49,604 bases of DNA from an uncultured bacterium (GCA_938045315.1 CALINM010000012.1:1-49604), one strand, 5' to 3'; numbered from the stretch's first letter, positions 6,017-13,901 are shown. Numbers and translations: made by a program. The notes: a model not told the origin generated them from the sequence alone.

Positions 6017-7267
6017 ATGCCAGCTAACTTTTTGCACGGTGTGGAAACCATTGAGATTGAAAAAGGACCAAGACCCATAAGGGCAGTAAAGTCTGCGGTG
6101 ATCGGACTTGTTGGAACCGCTCCAATTCATACAGTTGATCCAGAGTTTAGAACGGTGAATGAGCCTGTTTTGATTTTGAATGAGAGGGATGGGGTAAAGT
6201 ACTTTGGTCAGCCTGCTACAGGATATACTATCCCTTACGCACTGGATGCGATTTTTGATCAGGGCGCGGGAATTGTGGTGGTGGTAAATGTTTTTAATCC
6301 AGCAGTGCATAAAGATAACAATAATCAGCCAGACCCTACAAAAGTAATAGCAGCAGACATTATTGGCGGAGTGGATCCCTCAACAGGCAAGAGAAAGGGG
6401 CTTCAAGCCTTTAGAGACTGTTACAACCTTATGGGGTTTTTCCCTAAAATCTTAATAGCTCCTGTGTATGGCACTTTGAACTCGGTGGCAAGTGAGCTCA
6501 ATGCTATGGCACATGCACTTAGAGCTATGGCTATCGTGGATGCTCCTGTTGGGACTACCTTCAGTCAGGTTATAGCTGGAAGGGGTCCTAACGGCACTAT
6601 CAATTTCAATTATTCTTCAGAAAGGATGATACTCTGCTACCCACACCTTAAGGTTTATGATACTGCTACAGATACAGAAAGGCTTGAGCCTTATTCTCAA
6701 AGGCTTGCAGGGGTGATTGCAGCAAAGGATATAGAAAAGGGGTATTGGTGGAGCCCATCCAATACGGAAATAAAGGGCATTGTAGGGGTAGAAAGAAACT
6801 TATCTGCCATGATTAATGACCCAAATTGTGAGGTGAATATTCTTAATGAAAACGGGATTACGACTGTTTTTAACTCCTTTGGCACTGGAATAAGGACCTG
6901 GGGTAATAGAAGCGCGGCATGGCCAACGATAACACATCCAAAGAACTTCATTAATGTAAGAAGGACAGCGGATATCTTGCATGAGTCTATTGAATACTCT
7001 ATGCTCCAGTTTATTGATTACCCTATCAATGATGCTTTGATTGATGCCATCTGTGAGTCTGTGAATTCTTTTATTAGAACCCTTATTGCCAGAGGGGCTT
7101 TAATTGATGGTAAATGTTACTTCACAGAAGCTAAAAACCCACCCACTGAAATAGCTTTGGGGCATCTTACCTTTGATATGGAGTTTATGCCTCCTACTCC
7201 AGCGGAACGCATAACCTTTGAGAGCTTCATAAATATTGAATTCTTAAAGAATCTGGGGGGCAAATAA
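6017..7267 (+). CDS. Contractile tail sheath protein
   Basis: A 416-residue sheath subunit of the P2 FI/Mu L superfamily. Typical marks are the N-terminal HGVETIEIEKGPRPIRAVKSAVIGLVGTAP, the KYFGQPATGYTIPYALDAIFDQGAGIVVVVNV core and the C-terminal VNVRRTADILHESIEYSMLQF with EFINIEFLKNLGGK-like end. A TTG at 6011 is in frame, but the ATG at 6017 is used because the GAAGGAGG box (6003-6010) lies six bases before it. The sheath proves a contractile (myovirus) tail. The next gene overlaps in TAATG. Confidence 0.92.
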   Translation: MPANFLHGVETIEIEKGPRPIRAVKSAVIGLVGTAPIHTVDPEFRTVNEPVLILNERDGVKYFGQPATGYTIPYALDAIFDQGAGIVVVVNVFNPAVHKDNNNQPDPTKVIAADIIGGVDPSTGKRKGLQAFRDCYNLMGFFPKILIAPVYGTLNSVASELNAMAHALRAMAIVDAPVGTTFSQVIAGRGPNGTINFNYSSERMILCYPHLKVYDTATDTERLEPYSQRLAGVIAAKDIEKGYWWSPSNTEIKGIVGVERNLSAMINDPNCEVNILNENGITTVFNSFGTGIRTWGNRSAAWPTITHPKNFINVRRTADILHESIEYSMLQFIDYPINDALIDAICESVNSFIRTLIARGALIDGKCYFTEAKNPPTEIALGHLTFDMEFMPPTPAERITFESFINIEFLKNLGGK

Positions 7268-7506
7268 TGCAGGAGATACGCTTTAAGATAATGAAGGCTA
7301 TCTATGCTGAGATGAGAGCAAACCCTGAGGGCTACGGATTCCCTGAATGGGAACTTCCCAGGCTTGTGGGTGAGGACTATAAGTTTGACCTTCTCTATCT
7401 AATAGAAAAAGGATGGGTAAAAAGGCAATTCGGATATTTAAGATTAACAGCAGAAGGTATAGATGAGATAGAAAAAAATTCAGGAGGTAGAAAATGGCAA
7501 ACATAG
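7267..7506 (+). CDS. Small winged-helix-like protein between sheath and tube genes
   Basis: A 79-residue protein that does not belong to the usual sheath-tube pair. The pattern helix (RFKIMKAIYAEMRAN), helix (ELPRLVGEDYKFDLLYLIEKG), beta wing (WVKRQFGYLRLTAEGIDEIEK) is that of a winged-helix DNA- or RNA-binding domain. It starts at the last base of the sheath stop (TAATG) and overlaps the tube gene by 13 bases, so it is co-translated with the major tail proteins. It may be a late regulator or a moron gene. The target is unknown. Confidence 0.6.
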   Translation: MQEIRFKIMKAIYAEMRANPEGYGFPEWELPRLVGEDYKFDLLYLIEKGWVKRQFGYLRLTAEGIDEIEKNSGGRKWQT

Positions 7507-8015
7507 CTGTAAATAAACTTACTAATGCCAATGTCTATGTGGATGGGGTGAGTTTTCTCGGCAGGGCTGAAGAGGTAACCCTGCCTGCTATTAAGGCAAA
7601 GACCGTGGAACACAAGGGGCTTGGCATGGTGGGGGTGGTGGAGCTTCCAGCAGGTATTGAGAAGATGGAGGCAAAGATCAAATGGAGCAGTCTCTATCCA
7701 GAGGTGCTGTATAAAGTGGCAAACCCCTATAAGCCTGTGCAGCTGCAACTGAGGGCATCTCTTGAGAGCTTTGATTCCTCTGGAAGAATAGCACAGCTGC
7801 CTGTGGTATGCTTTATGACTGCAAGCTTTAAGACATTTCCCGGCATAGGCTTCAAACATCAGGACCCTGCAGAAGTGGAGACAGAGCTTGCTGTTTCATA
7901 TTATAAACTGCAGGTAGGTGGTATGGATGTGGTTGAGGTGGATGCCTTTGCAAATATATGGAAGGTCAATAAGGAAGACATACTGGCAACTTATAAGGCA
8001 AATATTGGAGGCTAA
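7494..8015 (+). CDS. Major tail tube protein (P2 FII/Mu M-like)
   Basis: A 173-residue tube protein of the P2 FII family. The N-terminal ANIAVNKLTNANVYVDGVSFLGRAEEVTLP followed by KTVEHKGLGMVGVVELPAGIEKMEAKIKW is highly typical, as is the late VSYYKLQVGGMDVVEVD. Rings of this protein form the inner tube through which DNA passes. Start at ATG 7494 with AGGAGG box (7483-7488) five bases before it. It follows the sheath gene as in P2 and Mu, separated only by the small winged-helix gene. Confidence 0.9.
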   Translation: MANIAVNKLTNANVYVDGVSFLGRAEEVTLPAIKAKTVEHKGLGMVGVVELPAGIEKMEAKIKWSSLYPEVLYKVANPYKPVQLQLRASLESFDSSGRIAQLPVVCFMTASFKTFPGIGFKHQDPAEVETELAVSYYKLQVGGMDVVEVDAFANIWKVNKEDILATYKANIGG

Positions 8016-8105
8016 ATGAAAAGGGACCGGGAACTCATAAGGAGAATACTTATGGTGCTTGAAGAAGGAGATATCTATGAAGATAAAAAAGAAGGTAGAA
8101 TCTAA
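8016..8105 (+). pseudogene. 29-codon remnant of a DUF2513-like winged-helix gene
   Basis: Directly after the tube stop an ATG at 8016 with GGAGG four bases upstream opens a frame of 29 codons, MKRDRELIRRILMVLEEGD and ten more residues. The start strongly recalls the N-terminus of DUF2513 proteins (MKRDMDLIR.ILL.IEE), usually over 100 residues long, so this looks like a truncated gene. It overlaps the tail assembly chaperone start in another frame and may now serve for translational coupling. The resemblance is from memory of the family and needs a profile search. Confidence 0.4.
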
Positions 8106-8379
8106 TGTCCTTACCTTTTCAGAGGTGGAGATAAGGGAGCCCCTTGTGGAGGATCTTATTCAGGCTGAAAGGATAGCTGGCAGTGCTGAGGGACTTAGTT
8201 TTGCCCTTGCTGTGCTTTCTCAGATAGCCACTTTTGATGGGAAAAAGTTACCACCAGAGGACTTAAGACGGCTAAGAGTAAGAGATTTTTTAGCCTTTGC
8301 CAGGGCTATGGAAAGCTTTGGTTTAGAGGAGCTGGCAAGGGAGTTATTGTCCTCACAAGAGAAGCAGGGTTCAGCCTAA
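8077..8379 (+). CDS. Tail assembly chaperone (P2 E/Mu gp41-like)
   Basis: A 100-residue acidic helical protein with the gp41/E pattern: N-terminal MKIKKKVESNVLTFSEVEIREPLVEDLIQAERIAG, then a helical core ending RLRVRDFLAFARAMESFGLEELARELLSSQEKQ. It sits between tube and tape measure, the fixed place of tail assembly chaperones, which coat the tape measure during tail assembly. A TTG at 8059 is in frame, but the ATG at 8077 has a GAAGGAG box nine bases upstream and is chosen. A second reading frame (8292 to 8474) continues past the stop and is probably reached by a -1 frameshift. Confidence 0.75.
   Translation: MKIKKKVESNVLTFSEVEIREPLVEDLIQAERIAGSAEGLSFALAVLSQIATFDGKKLPPEDLRRLRVRDFLAFARAMESFGLEELARELLSSQEKQGSA
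8286..8292 (+). promoter_or_regulatory. Candidate -1 frameshift slippery heptamer T-TTT-TTA
   Basis: Within the chaperone gene the bases 8286-8292 read T TTT TTA in the zero frame (codons TTT 8287-8289 and TTA 8290-8292), a canonical -1 slippery heptamer. After slippage the new frame is open until 8474. P2, lambda and Mu relatives all use a frameshift in this gene pair. The heptamer and open frame are seen; that slippage happens here is inferred. Confidence 0.5.
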
Positions 8380-8474
8380 ATGAGGTTAGAAAAATGAGTG
8401 TTTCTGAGTTTAGTTTCTGGCTTTCTGCGCTCAAGGAGTTTTTTGAGGAGATAAAGCCCACTTACGAGCCATAG
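8292..8474 (+). CDS. Tail assembly chaperone frameshift extension (P2 E'/Mu gp42-like)
   Basis: In the -1 frame relative to the chaperone, an open stretch runs from the slippery site to a TAG at 8472-8474. Its last part, LTREAGFSLNEVRKMSVSEFSFWLSALKEFF, is the kind of sequence seen in frameshift tails of tail chaperones (hydrophobic start, then an S/P-L/F-EF-W-A helix that binds the tape measure). With slippage at 8286 the fusion would be 132 residues. An ATG at 8394 with GAGG eight bases before it could instead start a separate 26-residue peptide. Either way this small frame is likely coding. Confidence 0.55.
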   Translation, partial: SLCQGYGKLWFRGAGKGVIVLTREAGFSLNEVRKMSVSEFSFWLSALKEFFEEIKPTYEP

Positions 8475-8484
8475 AAAAGGACGG

Positions 8485-8556
8485 ATGAGGAAAAGATATA
8501 GAATAAGCAGGGAAATGGCAAAAAGAGGTAGCAAAAATATTAGGGCGAGGATGTAA
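8485..8556 (+). CDS. Possible 23-residue basic peptide before the tape measure
   Basis: ATG at 8485 opens 23 codons rich in Arg and Lys (RKRYRISREMAKRGSKNIRARM); the TAA ends directly before the GTG start of the tape measure gene. It fills an otherwise empty 82-base gap. It may be a coupling leader or chance. No family is recognised and the peptide has little support besides its position. Confidence 0.25.
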   Translation: MRKRYRISREMAKRGSKNIRARM

Positions 8557-10875
8557 GTGAATACACTGTTTTCCATAGGAATAGGATTACATCTTCTGGA
8601 TAAATTGTCAAGCCCTATGAGGGCTGTTACTCAGCAGGTGGATAATCTCACAAAAAGCATGAAGGCAGTCTCTTCTTCAGGACAGCAATTCAGTCGCAGT
8701 TTTGAGATAGTTGCAAAGACTGTGCAAAAGGCAACTGCGCCGTTCCAGCAACTTAGAGAGCAAGCAGATAAGTTTAAAAGCATAGGTCAGGGTATGGCTC
8801 TAAAAGGTGGTGCAGGTATGATGCTTGGGCTTGCTCCCTCTGTTGATGCTGCCGGGTTTGAAAAGGCAATGGCAGAGGTTGCCACACTTACTGATATGGG
8901 GGTTTCTGAGTTTCAAGATAAGTACGGTAAGCAGGTGCTTGAGCTTTCTGTTGAGCTTGGTGAGGACCCCACTACTGTCGTAAAAGGTTTGTATCAGGCT
9001 ATATCTGCTGGCATTGACCCAAAGGATGCTATAGATTTTATGAAAAAGGCGGGTCAGGCTGCTATTGCTGGTGTGTCAGATATATTTACTGCCACTGACC
9101 TTGCAACCTCTATTAAGAACGCCTATAACGTCCCCATGTCTGAGATGGGTAAGGTCAATGATGTGATTTTCCAGACTGTAAGAAAGGGTAAGACTACATT
9201 CACTGAGATTGCCCAGAGCTTTTCTCAGGTTGGAGCTGCTGCTGCAGGTGCAGGCATATCACTTGAGCATGTGCAGACTGCTGTTGCGCAGATGACCCTT
9301 GGAGGTGTAAGGACTGAAAGGGCATATACTTCGCTTAAATATGTGATTGATGCACTTGTGGCACCTTCAAATCAGGCAAAGAAGGCTTTTGAAAGGCTTG
9401 GCATTGAGATTAATGCAGAGACAGTAAGACAGAAGGACCTGCTTGGTGTAATGGATGAGCTTATGGGGGCAATAGGTCAGCTTTCTCTAAAAGAACAGGC
9501 AGAGCTTATCTCAGATATCTTTGGCTCTCAAGAGGCTCAAATGTTTGTTAAGGACTTTGGAACTAACAGAGATAAGTATCTGTCAATGCTAAAGGATATT
9601 AAAAACTCAACGGGCACAACAGAGGATGCTTACAAAAAGATGGCCGAGACATCGGCAAAGCAGTTCGAGAGGATGAAGCAGTCCTTTATGGCAATAAGGA
9701 TTGCTGCTGGCGCAACAATCCTGCCTGTGATTAATGTAATGTTAAAGGTTATTAAGGCGGTTCTTACACCCATTGCAGAGTTTGCTCAGAGGCATAAACT
9801 GCTCTCTGGAATCTTACTTGGTGGGGTTATTGCTATATCAGGGGTGGTTGCTGCACTTGGTGTTATGGGTATAGCAATCGGCATGGCTATTAAAGGATAT
9901 ACAAATATGAAGATAGCAGCATCACTTTTAACCACTCATAAAGGGAGGATGATAACTGCTATAAAAGGGATGACAACGGCACTGATACCTAATATTAGAG
10001 CTATGGCTGCCTGGATTGCCACGATGGCAAGGGCATCCTTTACAGGGGTTCTTTCTGGAATCAGGGCTTTATTATCTGGCATCAGAGCATTTAGCCTTAC
10101 TGCAATTGCAGGGCTCAGGGCTGTAAGTGTGGCTATGCTTACAACACCTGCTGGATGGCTTATTGCTGGCATTGCAGCACTTGTTGCTGCCGGGTATCTT
10201 CTCTGGAGAAACTGGGATAGGGTTAGCAAGGCTTTATCTTCTGTCTGGCAGTGGCTTGGGGAGAAGGGGAAAAAACTCCTTAATGTCTTCTTATGGCTAA
10301 ATCCTATCACTGCACCCGTTAAGGCTATCAATACACTCATTAAGTTTCTCTTTGGAGTGAATCTCTTTGAGGCCGGGAAAAGGATGATTGAAACCCTGTG
10401 GCAGGGGATTCTGGCTTTTGCCATGAAACCCGTTGAAGCAGTAAAAGGGATTGCAGAGAAAATAAGAAATCTCCTTCCCTTTTCACCAGCGAAAGAAGGA
10501 CCTTTTAAGGATTTGCATAGGGTTAAGATAATTGAAACAGTAGCTCGAACCATAAAGGCAACTCCACTAATAGAAGCTGTTTCTAATACTTTAAAACCAG
10601 TGAGGTCAGTGGTTGGACCACTTATACAGCCAGTCAGGCAGGTGCTTGAGCCAGTTAGGTCAGTGGTTGGACCGCTTATACAGCCAGTCAGGCAGGGGGC
10701 TGGAAAAGAAGCAGGAGGGGCTGTAATAACCGTTAATTACAGCCCTACTATTCATATAAGTGGTGTATCAGATAGGACAAAAGAGGAATTTGTAAAGATG
10801 CTTAAACAGCATCAGTATGAACTGATGAAACTCATTGGGGATGCACAAAACAAAATGATGAGGCTTGCCTACTGA
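8557..10875 (+). CDS. Tail tape measure protein (TP901 family)
   Basis: A 772-residue protein. Residues about 105 to 310 carry the TP901 core domain (MAEVATLTDMGVSEFQ, VKGLYQAISAGIDPKDA, IAGVSDIFTATDLATSIKNAYNV, FSQVGAAAAGAGISLEHV). Long hydrophobic segments follow (about 415 to 450 and 530 to 565), usual for tape measures that may insert in the host membrane. Near residues 680 to 713 lies a duplicated PVRSVVGPLIQPVRQ element. The start is GTG at 8557 with GAGG six bases before it; an ATG start in the gap would be out of frame. Tail length scales with this protein, and 772 residues suggest a tail of roughly 110 nm. Confidence 0.9.
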   Translation: MNTLFSIGIGLHLLDKLSSPMRAVTQQVDNLTKSMKAVSSSGQQFSRSFEIVAKTVQKATAPFQQLREQADKFKSIGQGMALKGGAGMMLGLAPSVDAAGFEKAMAEVATLTDMGVSEFQDKYGKQVLELSVELGEDPTTVVKGLYQAISAGIDPKDAIDFMKKAGQAAIAGVSDIFTATDLATSIKNAYNVPMSEMGKVNDVIFQTVRKGKTTFTEIAQSFSQVGAAAAGAGISLEHVQTAVAQMTLGGVRTERAYTSLKYVIDALVAPSNQAKKAFERLGIEINAETVRQKDLLGVMDELMGAIGQLSLKEQAELISDIFGSQEAQMFVKDFGTNRDKYLSMLKDIKNSTGTTEDAYKKMAETSAKQFERMKQSFMAIRIAAGATILPVINVMLKVIKAVLTPIAEFAQRHKLLSGILLGGVIAISGVVAALGVMGIAIGMAIKGYTNMKIAASLLTTHKGRMITAIKGMTTALIPNIRAMAAWIATMARASFTGVLSGIRALLSGIRAFSLTAIAGLRAVSVAMLTTPAGWLIAGIAALVAAGYLLWRNWDRVSKALSSVWQWLGEKGKKLLNVFLWLNPITAPVKAINTLIKFLFGVNLFEAGKRMIETLWQGILAFAMKPVEAVKGIAEKIRNLLPFSPAKEGPFKDLHRVKIIETVARTIKATPLIEAVSNTLKPVRSVVGPLIQPVRQVLEPVRSVVGPLIQPVRQGAGKEAGGAVITVNYSPTIHISGVSDRTKEEFVKMLKQHQYELMKLIGDAQNKMMRLAY
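10597..10695 (+). repeat. 54-bp-period tandem repeat inside the tape measure gene
   Basis: A 45-base unit at 10597-10641 recurs at 10651-10695 with only two visible base differences, separated by nine bases. It encodes PVRSVVGPLIQPVRQ twice. The near identity at DNA level, including third positions, points to a recent in-frame duplication, the usual way tape measure genes change length. Confidence 0.85.
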
Positions 10876-11366
10876 TGTTTGCACAGCTTGGAGACATAAG
10901 GTTTGATCTTATCGCATACTTTGAGGGGCTTGAATCAACAAAGATGTTTAATTATGCAGAGCATGCTGTAATTGAGGGGAAGCCAAAACTGCAGTATATG
11001 GGTGAGGCGCTGGAGGAGATCAGGATTAAGATAAATCTACACATGGATTTCTGTAACCCTGAGGCAGAGTATAAAAAGATCATGGAGGCTGCATCAAGAT
11101 ATAAGCCACTTGCATTTATCTTTGGAAATGGTCTCTATAAGGGTGATTATGTGATCGAGGAACTCACAACAATAGAGGTGCAGACATTTAACGATGGCAC
11201 CCTGATGGCAGTGGATATGGAGCTTAAGCTAAAAGAGTGGGTCAGGGATAAGGTGGTAACGATGAAGAGCTCCACTGGAAAAAAGACACTCAGAAGAAAG
11301 GCAAAGCCACAGACACAGGTAGAACCAGGAGATATAAGGAGGCAGAAGATAGTTGGACAGGGTTGA
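10875..11366 (+). CDS. Tail protein U (P2 GpU family)
   Basis: A 163-residue protein with the P2 GpU pattern: FAQLGDIRFDLIAYFEGLESTKMFNYAEHAVIEGKPKLQYMGEALEEI and later FGNGLYKGDYVIEELTTIEVQTFNDGTLMAVDMELKLKEW. In P2 U is placed after the tape measure T and before X and D and acts at the tail completion end. The ATG overlaps the tape measure stop by one base (TGATG). The basic C-terminal tail (KKTLRRKAKPQ) is an addition of unknown role. Confidence 0.85.
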   Translation: MFAQLGDIRFDLIAYFEGLESTKMFNYAEHAVIEGKPKLQYMGEALEEIRIKINLHMDFCNPEAEYKKIMEAASRYKPLAFIFGNGLYKGDYVIEELTTIEVQTFNDGTLMAVDMELKLKEWVRDKVVTMKSSTGKKTLRRKAKPQTQVEPGDIRRQKIVGQG

Positions 11367-11583
11367 ATACTACGAGTATATTACAAAAGAAGGCGATAGG
11401 TGGGACCTGGTGGCCTATGAATTTTATGGAGATGCCACCAGGTATGAGCCCATCGTTAGAGCTAATTTTTTTGATGTGGGCATAAAACCTATACTGCCCG
11501 GTGGACTTAAACTCAGAATACCTGTGCTGGAGTTAAAAAATCACATCCCCCCTGAGGAGCTACCACCATGGAAAAGGGCATAG
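11353..11583 (+). CDS. Tail protein X (P2 GpX family, LysM-like)
   Basis: A 76-residue protein of the GpX family: YEYITKEGDRWDLVAYEFYGDATRYEPIVRANFF is the LysM-like fold, and GGLKLRIPVLE the conserved end. Its job is in baseplate or tail tip assembly. The start is TTG at 11353, ten bases after an AAGGAGG box inside the GpU gene; it overlaps the GpU end by 14 bases. No ATG or GTG fits better. The stop overlaps the next gene by 16 bases. Confidence 0.8.
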   Translation: MDRVEYYEYITKEGDRWDLVAYEFYGDATRYEPIVRANFFDVGIKPILPGGLKLRIPVLELKNHIPPEELPPWKRA

Positions 11584-11960
11584 GTAAGAATATAAGAGAG
11601 TTTAACCTTTTTACCGCTGAGCTTTTTTCTCTGCTCTATGATAATTTTCCCAACCCAGTCGTTGTCGCTCCAGAGGAATTTGATGAAAGGGCAGACAGGG
11701 AGGCTATTAAAGTCTATGTCAACACTATGCTATTTTTGAAAGAAGAAGGCTTTATTAGATATGCAAAGGTGACCCCAGACAATGTTTTTATAGATGTAGT
11801 ATTAACTGCTAAAGGCTTAGCCCTGCTTAATCTTATCCCGGAAGGGATAACAGAGGGAAAAAGCCTTATTCAAAGTCTTAAGGAAGTTCTCCAGGAGGGC
11901 TCAAAAGTAGCTCTTAAAACCTTAATAGATACACTTCTTAAAGAGGGGATGAGGCTGTGA
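11568..11960 (+). CDS. Unknown winged-helix-like protein inserted between tail genes X and D
   Basis: A 130-residue protein that I do not recognise. P2-like phages have no gene between X and D of this type. The core AIKVYVNTMLFLKEEGFIRYAKVTPDNVFIDVVLTAKGLALLNLIPEGI looks like the recognition helix, wing and last helix of a winged-helix domain; the C-terminal part (residues 95 to 130) is an amphipathic helix. The LTAKG element recalls LTAEG in the small protein at 7267. It overlaps X and D, so it is co-translated. A regulator or host-takeover protein is possible, a structural role too. Confidence 0.6.
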   Translation: MEKGIGKNIREFNLFTAELFSLLYDNFPNPVVVAPEEFDERADREAIKVYVNTMLFLKEEGFIRYAKVTPDNVFIDVVLTAKGLALLNLIPEGITEGKSLIQSLKEVLQEGSKVALKTLIDTLLKEGMRL

Positions 11961-12943
11961 GTGAACAGGTAAGAAAACCCATCTTTTTTCTGGAATATGA
12001 AAGCAGGGATATAACAGCATATATTACACCCTTTGTGCTGTCAGTTACCTATACAGATTATGAGCATGGAAAATCTGATGAGATAGAGATACAGATTGAA
12101 GATAGAGACCATCTCTGGAAATCCTCCTGGTATCCCACAAAAGGGGATGTTATAACCTTGAAAATTGGATATGAAGGAGAGCCTTTACTTCCCTGTGGCT
12201 CCTTTGAGATAGACGAAATTGAGCTATCAGCACCACCAGATATTATTAGCCTGAAAGGACTGGGAACGAATATTAAAAAAGCCTTAAGACAGGAAAACAC
12301 TAAAGCCTTCGAAGGTAAAACCCTAAAGCAGATTGCTCAGGAGATAGCAGGTAAACACGGCTTTGCACTGGTGGGAGAAATAAAGGACATAAAGATTAAA
12401 AGGATTACCCAGAAACAAGAAAGAGATTTAGCCTTCTTGAAAAGGCTGGCTGAAGACTATGGCTATGTCTTTAAGATCGCTGATAACAAGCTTGTCTTTT
12501 ATGAGATAGGAAAACTTGAGAGTGCAGGTACCATCTTTGTCATGGACAGAAAGGACATTATCTCCTTTAGTCTAAGGGATAAAACCCATGAACTTTATCG
12601 TGCCTGTGAGGTCTCCTACCATGACCCGAAGACGAAAAGGTTAATCACTCATACGGTAAAGGCTGAGGGCGTGGTAAAGGGTGATGTTTTGAAACTTAAT
12701 GAAAGATGTGAAAATAAAGAGCAGGCAATAGCTAAGGCTCAGGCAGCCTTGAGACAGAAAAATAGCTTTCAAACCGAGGGAAGTATAATTGTCACTGGCA
12801 ACCCAAAGCTTGTTGCTGGCTCAAATGTTGAGCTTACAGGGCTCCATATCCTTGACGGCAAGTATCATATTGTATCATCCAGACATAATATTGATAGAAC
12901 TTCTGGATATAAAACAGAGCTGGAGGTGAAAAGGGTTGCTTAG
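11957..12943 (+). CDS. Baseplate hub protein D (P2 GpD/late control D family)
   Basis: A 328-residue baseplate hub (phage late control D, related to T4 gp27 and VgrG). N-terminal FFLEYESRDITAYITPFVLSVTYTDYEHGKSDEIEIQIEDRDHLWKS is characteristic, as are KTLKQIAQEIAGKHG, the RITQKQERDLAFLKRLAEDYGYVFKI signature and the C-terminal LEVKRV. The hub sits between tube and spike. The start is GTG at 11957 overlapping the previous stop (GTGA). The name late control refers to its interaction with regulators in P2 and does not imply DNA binding. Confidence 0.88.
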   Translation: MSEQVRKPIFFLEYESRDITAYITPFVLSVTYTDYEHGKSDEIEIQIEDRDHLWKSSWYPTKGDVITLKIGYEGEPLLPCGSFEIDEIELSAPPDIISLKGLGTNIKKALRQENTKAFEGKTLKQIAQEIAGKHGFALVGEIKDIKIKRITQKQERDLAFLKRLAEDYGYVFKIADNKLVFYEIGKLESAGTIFVMDRKDIISFSLRDKTHELYRACEVSYHDPKTKRLITHTVKAEGVVKGDVLKLNERCENKEQAIAKAQAALRQKNSFQTEGSIIVTGNPKLVAGSNVELTGLHILDGKYHIVSSRHNIDRTSGYKTELEVKRVA

Positions 12944-13529
12944 GTTTGGAATTGTTACCAATGTGGATGAAAAAAGGGCTATGGTAAGGGTGAATTTTCA
13001 GGATATGGACGGCACTATTTCTTACTGGCTACCTGTGCTTGTGCCTAAAAGTCATAAGGATAGGTATTACTATATGCCTGATATTGGGGAGCATGTGGTT
13101 TGTCTTATGGATGAAACCTGTGAAGAAGGCGTGGTTTTAGGCGCTATCTATTCTGAGGCCGACAACCCTCCTGAAAGAAGCAAAGATAAATATCATATTA
13201 AATTTGCCGATGGCACTACAATTGAGTATGACAGGGCAGAGCACAAACTAAGGGCTGATGTAAAGGGAGATGTAAGCATAAAAGTAACGGGAAGATGCGA
13301 TGTGAATTGCCAGAATCAGATATTTATAAGGAGTGCCACTAACATTACAATTCAGGCACCATCCCTTAATATGAAGGGTGGAAGCCCGGCAGAGGGAGAA
13401 TTTGAGGGAAATTTCAGGATTAGAGGAAATCTATATGTATACGGAAATATCGAAACAGAGGGCAATATAAATGCCTCAGGGAGTATTATCGATGCCGGTG
13501 GTAACACAAATCATCACAACCATTATTAA
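12936..13529 (+). CDS. Baseplate spike protein V (P2 GpV/Mu gp45-like)
   Basis: A 197-residue central spike. The N-terminal OB-fold (FGIVTNVDEKRAMVRVNFQDMDGTISYWLPVLVP, then YYMPDIGEHVVCLMD) is followed by a beta-helix with regular short turns (VYGNIETEGNINASGSIIDAGG). The last residues NTNHHNHY include an H-x-H element. In P2 V and Mu gp45 such a motif binds the metal at the tip that pierces the outer membrane. The start is TTG at 12936 with GGAGG upstream, overlapping D by eight bases. Confidence 0.88.
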   Translation: MLRFGIVTNVDEKRAMVRVNFQDMDGTISYWLPVLVPKSHKDRYYYMPDIGEHVVCLMDETCEEGVVLGAIYSEADNPPERSKDKYHIKFADGTTIEYDRAEHKLRADVKGDVSIKVTGRCDVNCQNQIFIRSATNITIQAPSLNMKGGSPAEGEFEGNFRIRGNLYVYGNIETEGNINASGSIIDAGGNTNHHNHY

Positions 13530-13544
13530 GTAGGGGAGTAAAAT

Positions 13545-13901
13545 GTGAAAATTGATGAAATAAAATCTCTATGGTGGCAACCCAAACGGGGAGAGATAGG
13601 AAGCATAGTTGAAGATATTGAGGATATCAATCAATGCATAAGAATAATCCTTGCCACCCCCAAAAGAAGTGATCCCCATAGACCGGAGTTGGGAAGTGAG
13701 ATATGGAAATATGTTGATTTTCCAGTTAACGAAGCTATCCCCCACATTATCAGGGAAGCCATGGAGGCTATTGAAAAATGGGAGCCAAGAATTGAGATTA
13801 AGAGAATTACTGCAATGCCAGAAGGCTCTCAAATCTTCTTAAAAATAGAGTGGGTCCTGAAGGAAACTCAAGAGCCCTACGTAAGTGAGGTAACCCTATG
13901 A
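13545..13901 (+). CDS. Baseplate wedge protein W (GpW/gp25 family)
   Basis: A 118-residue protein of the gp25-like lysozyme-fold wedge family without catalytic role. IGSIVEDIEDINQCIRIILATPKRSDPHRPELGSEIWKYVDFPVNEAIPHIIREAMEAIEKWEPRI is the family signature (RPELGS, EAI..WEPRI). It joins the sheath to the wedge. The start is GTG at 13545 with GGGGAG about eight bases before it. Follows V and precedes J as in P2, with a four-base overlap with J (ATGA). Confidence 0.9.
   Translation: MKIDEIKSLWWQPKRGEIGSIVEDIEDINQCIRIILATPKRSDPHRPELGSEIWKYVDFPVNEAIPHIIREAMEAIEKWEPRIEIKRITAMPEGSQIFLKIEWVLKETQEPYVSEVTL

Noticed and set aside
8376-8576. 66-residue hydrophobic leftward frame that looks like a membrane protein
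   Set aside because: It is antisense to the chaperone extension and tape measure start, has no ribosome site and no partner genes on that strand; the reverse of the W/F/E-rich coding strand gives such hydrophobic runs.
9936-10553. 205-residue leftward frame inside the tape measure gene
   Set aside because: Antisense shadow without start signals; the plus strand codes for the tape measure throughout.
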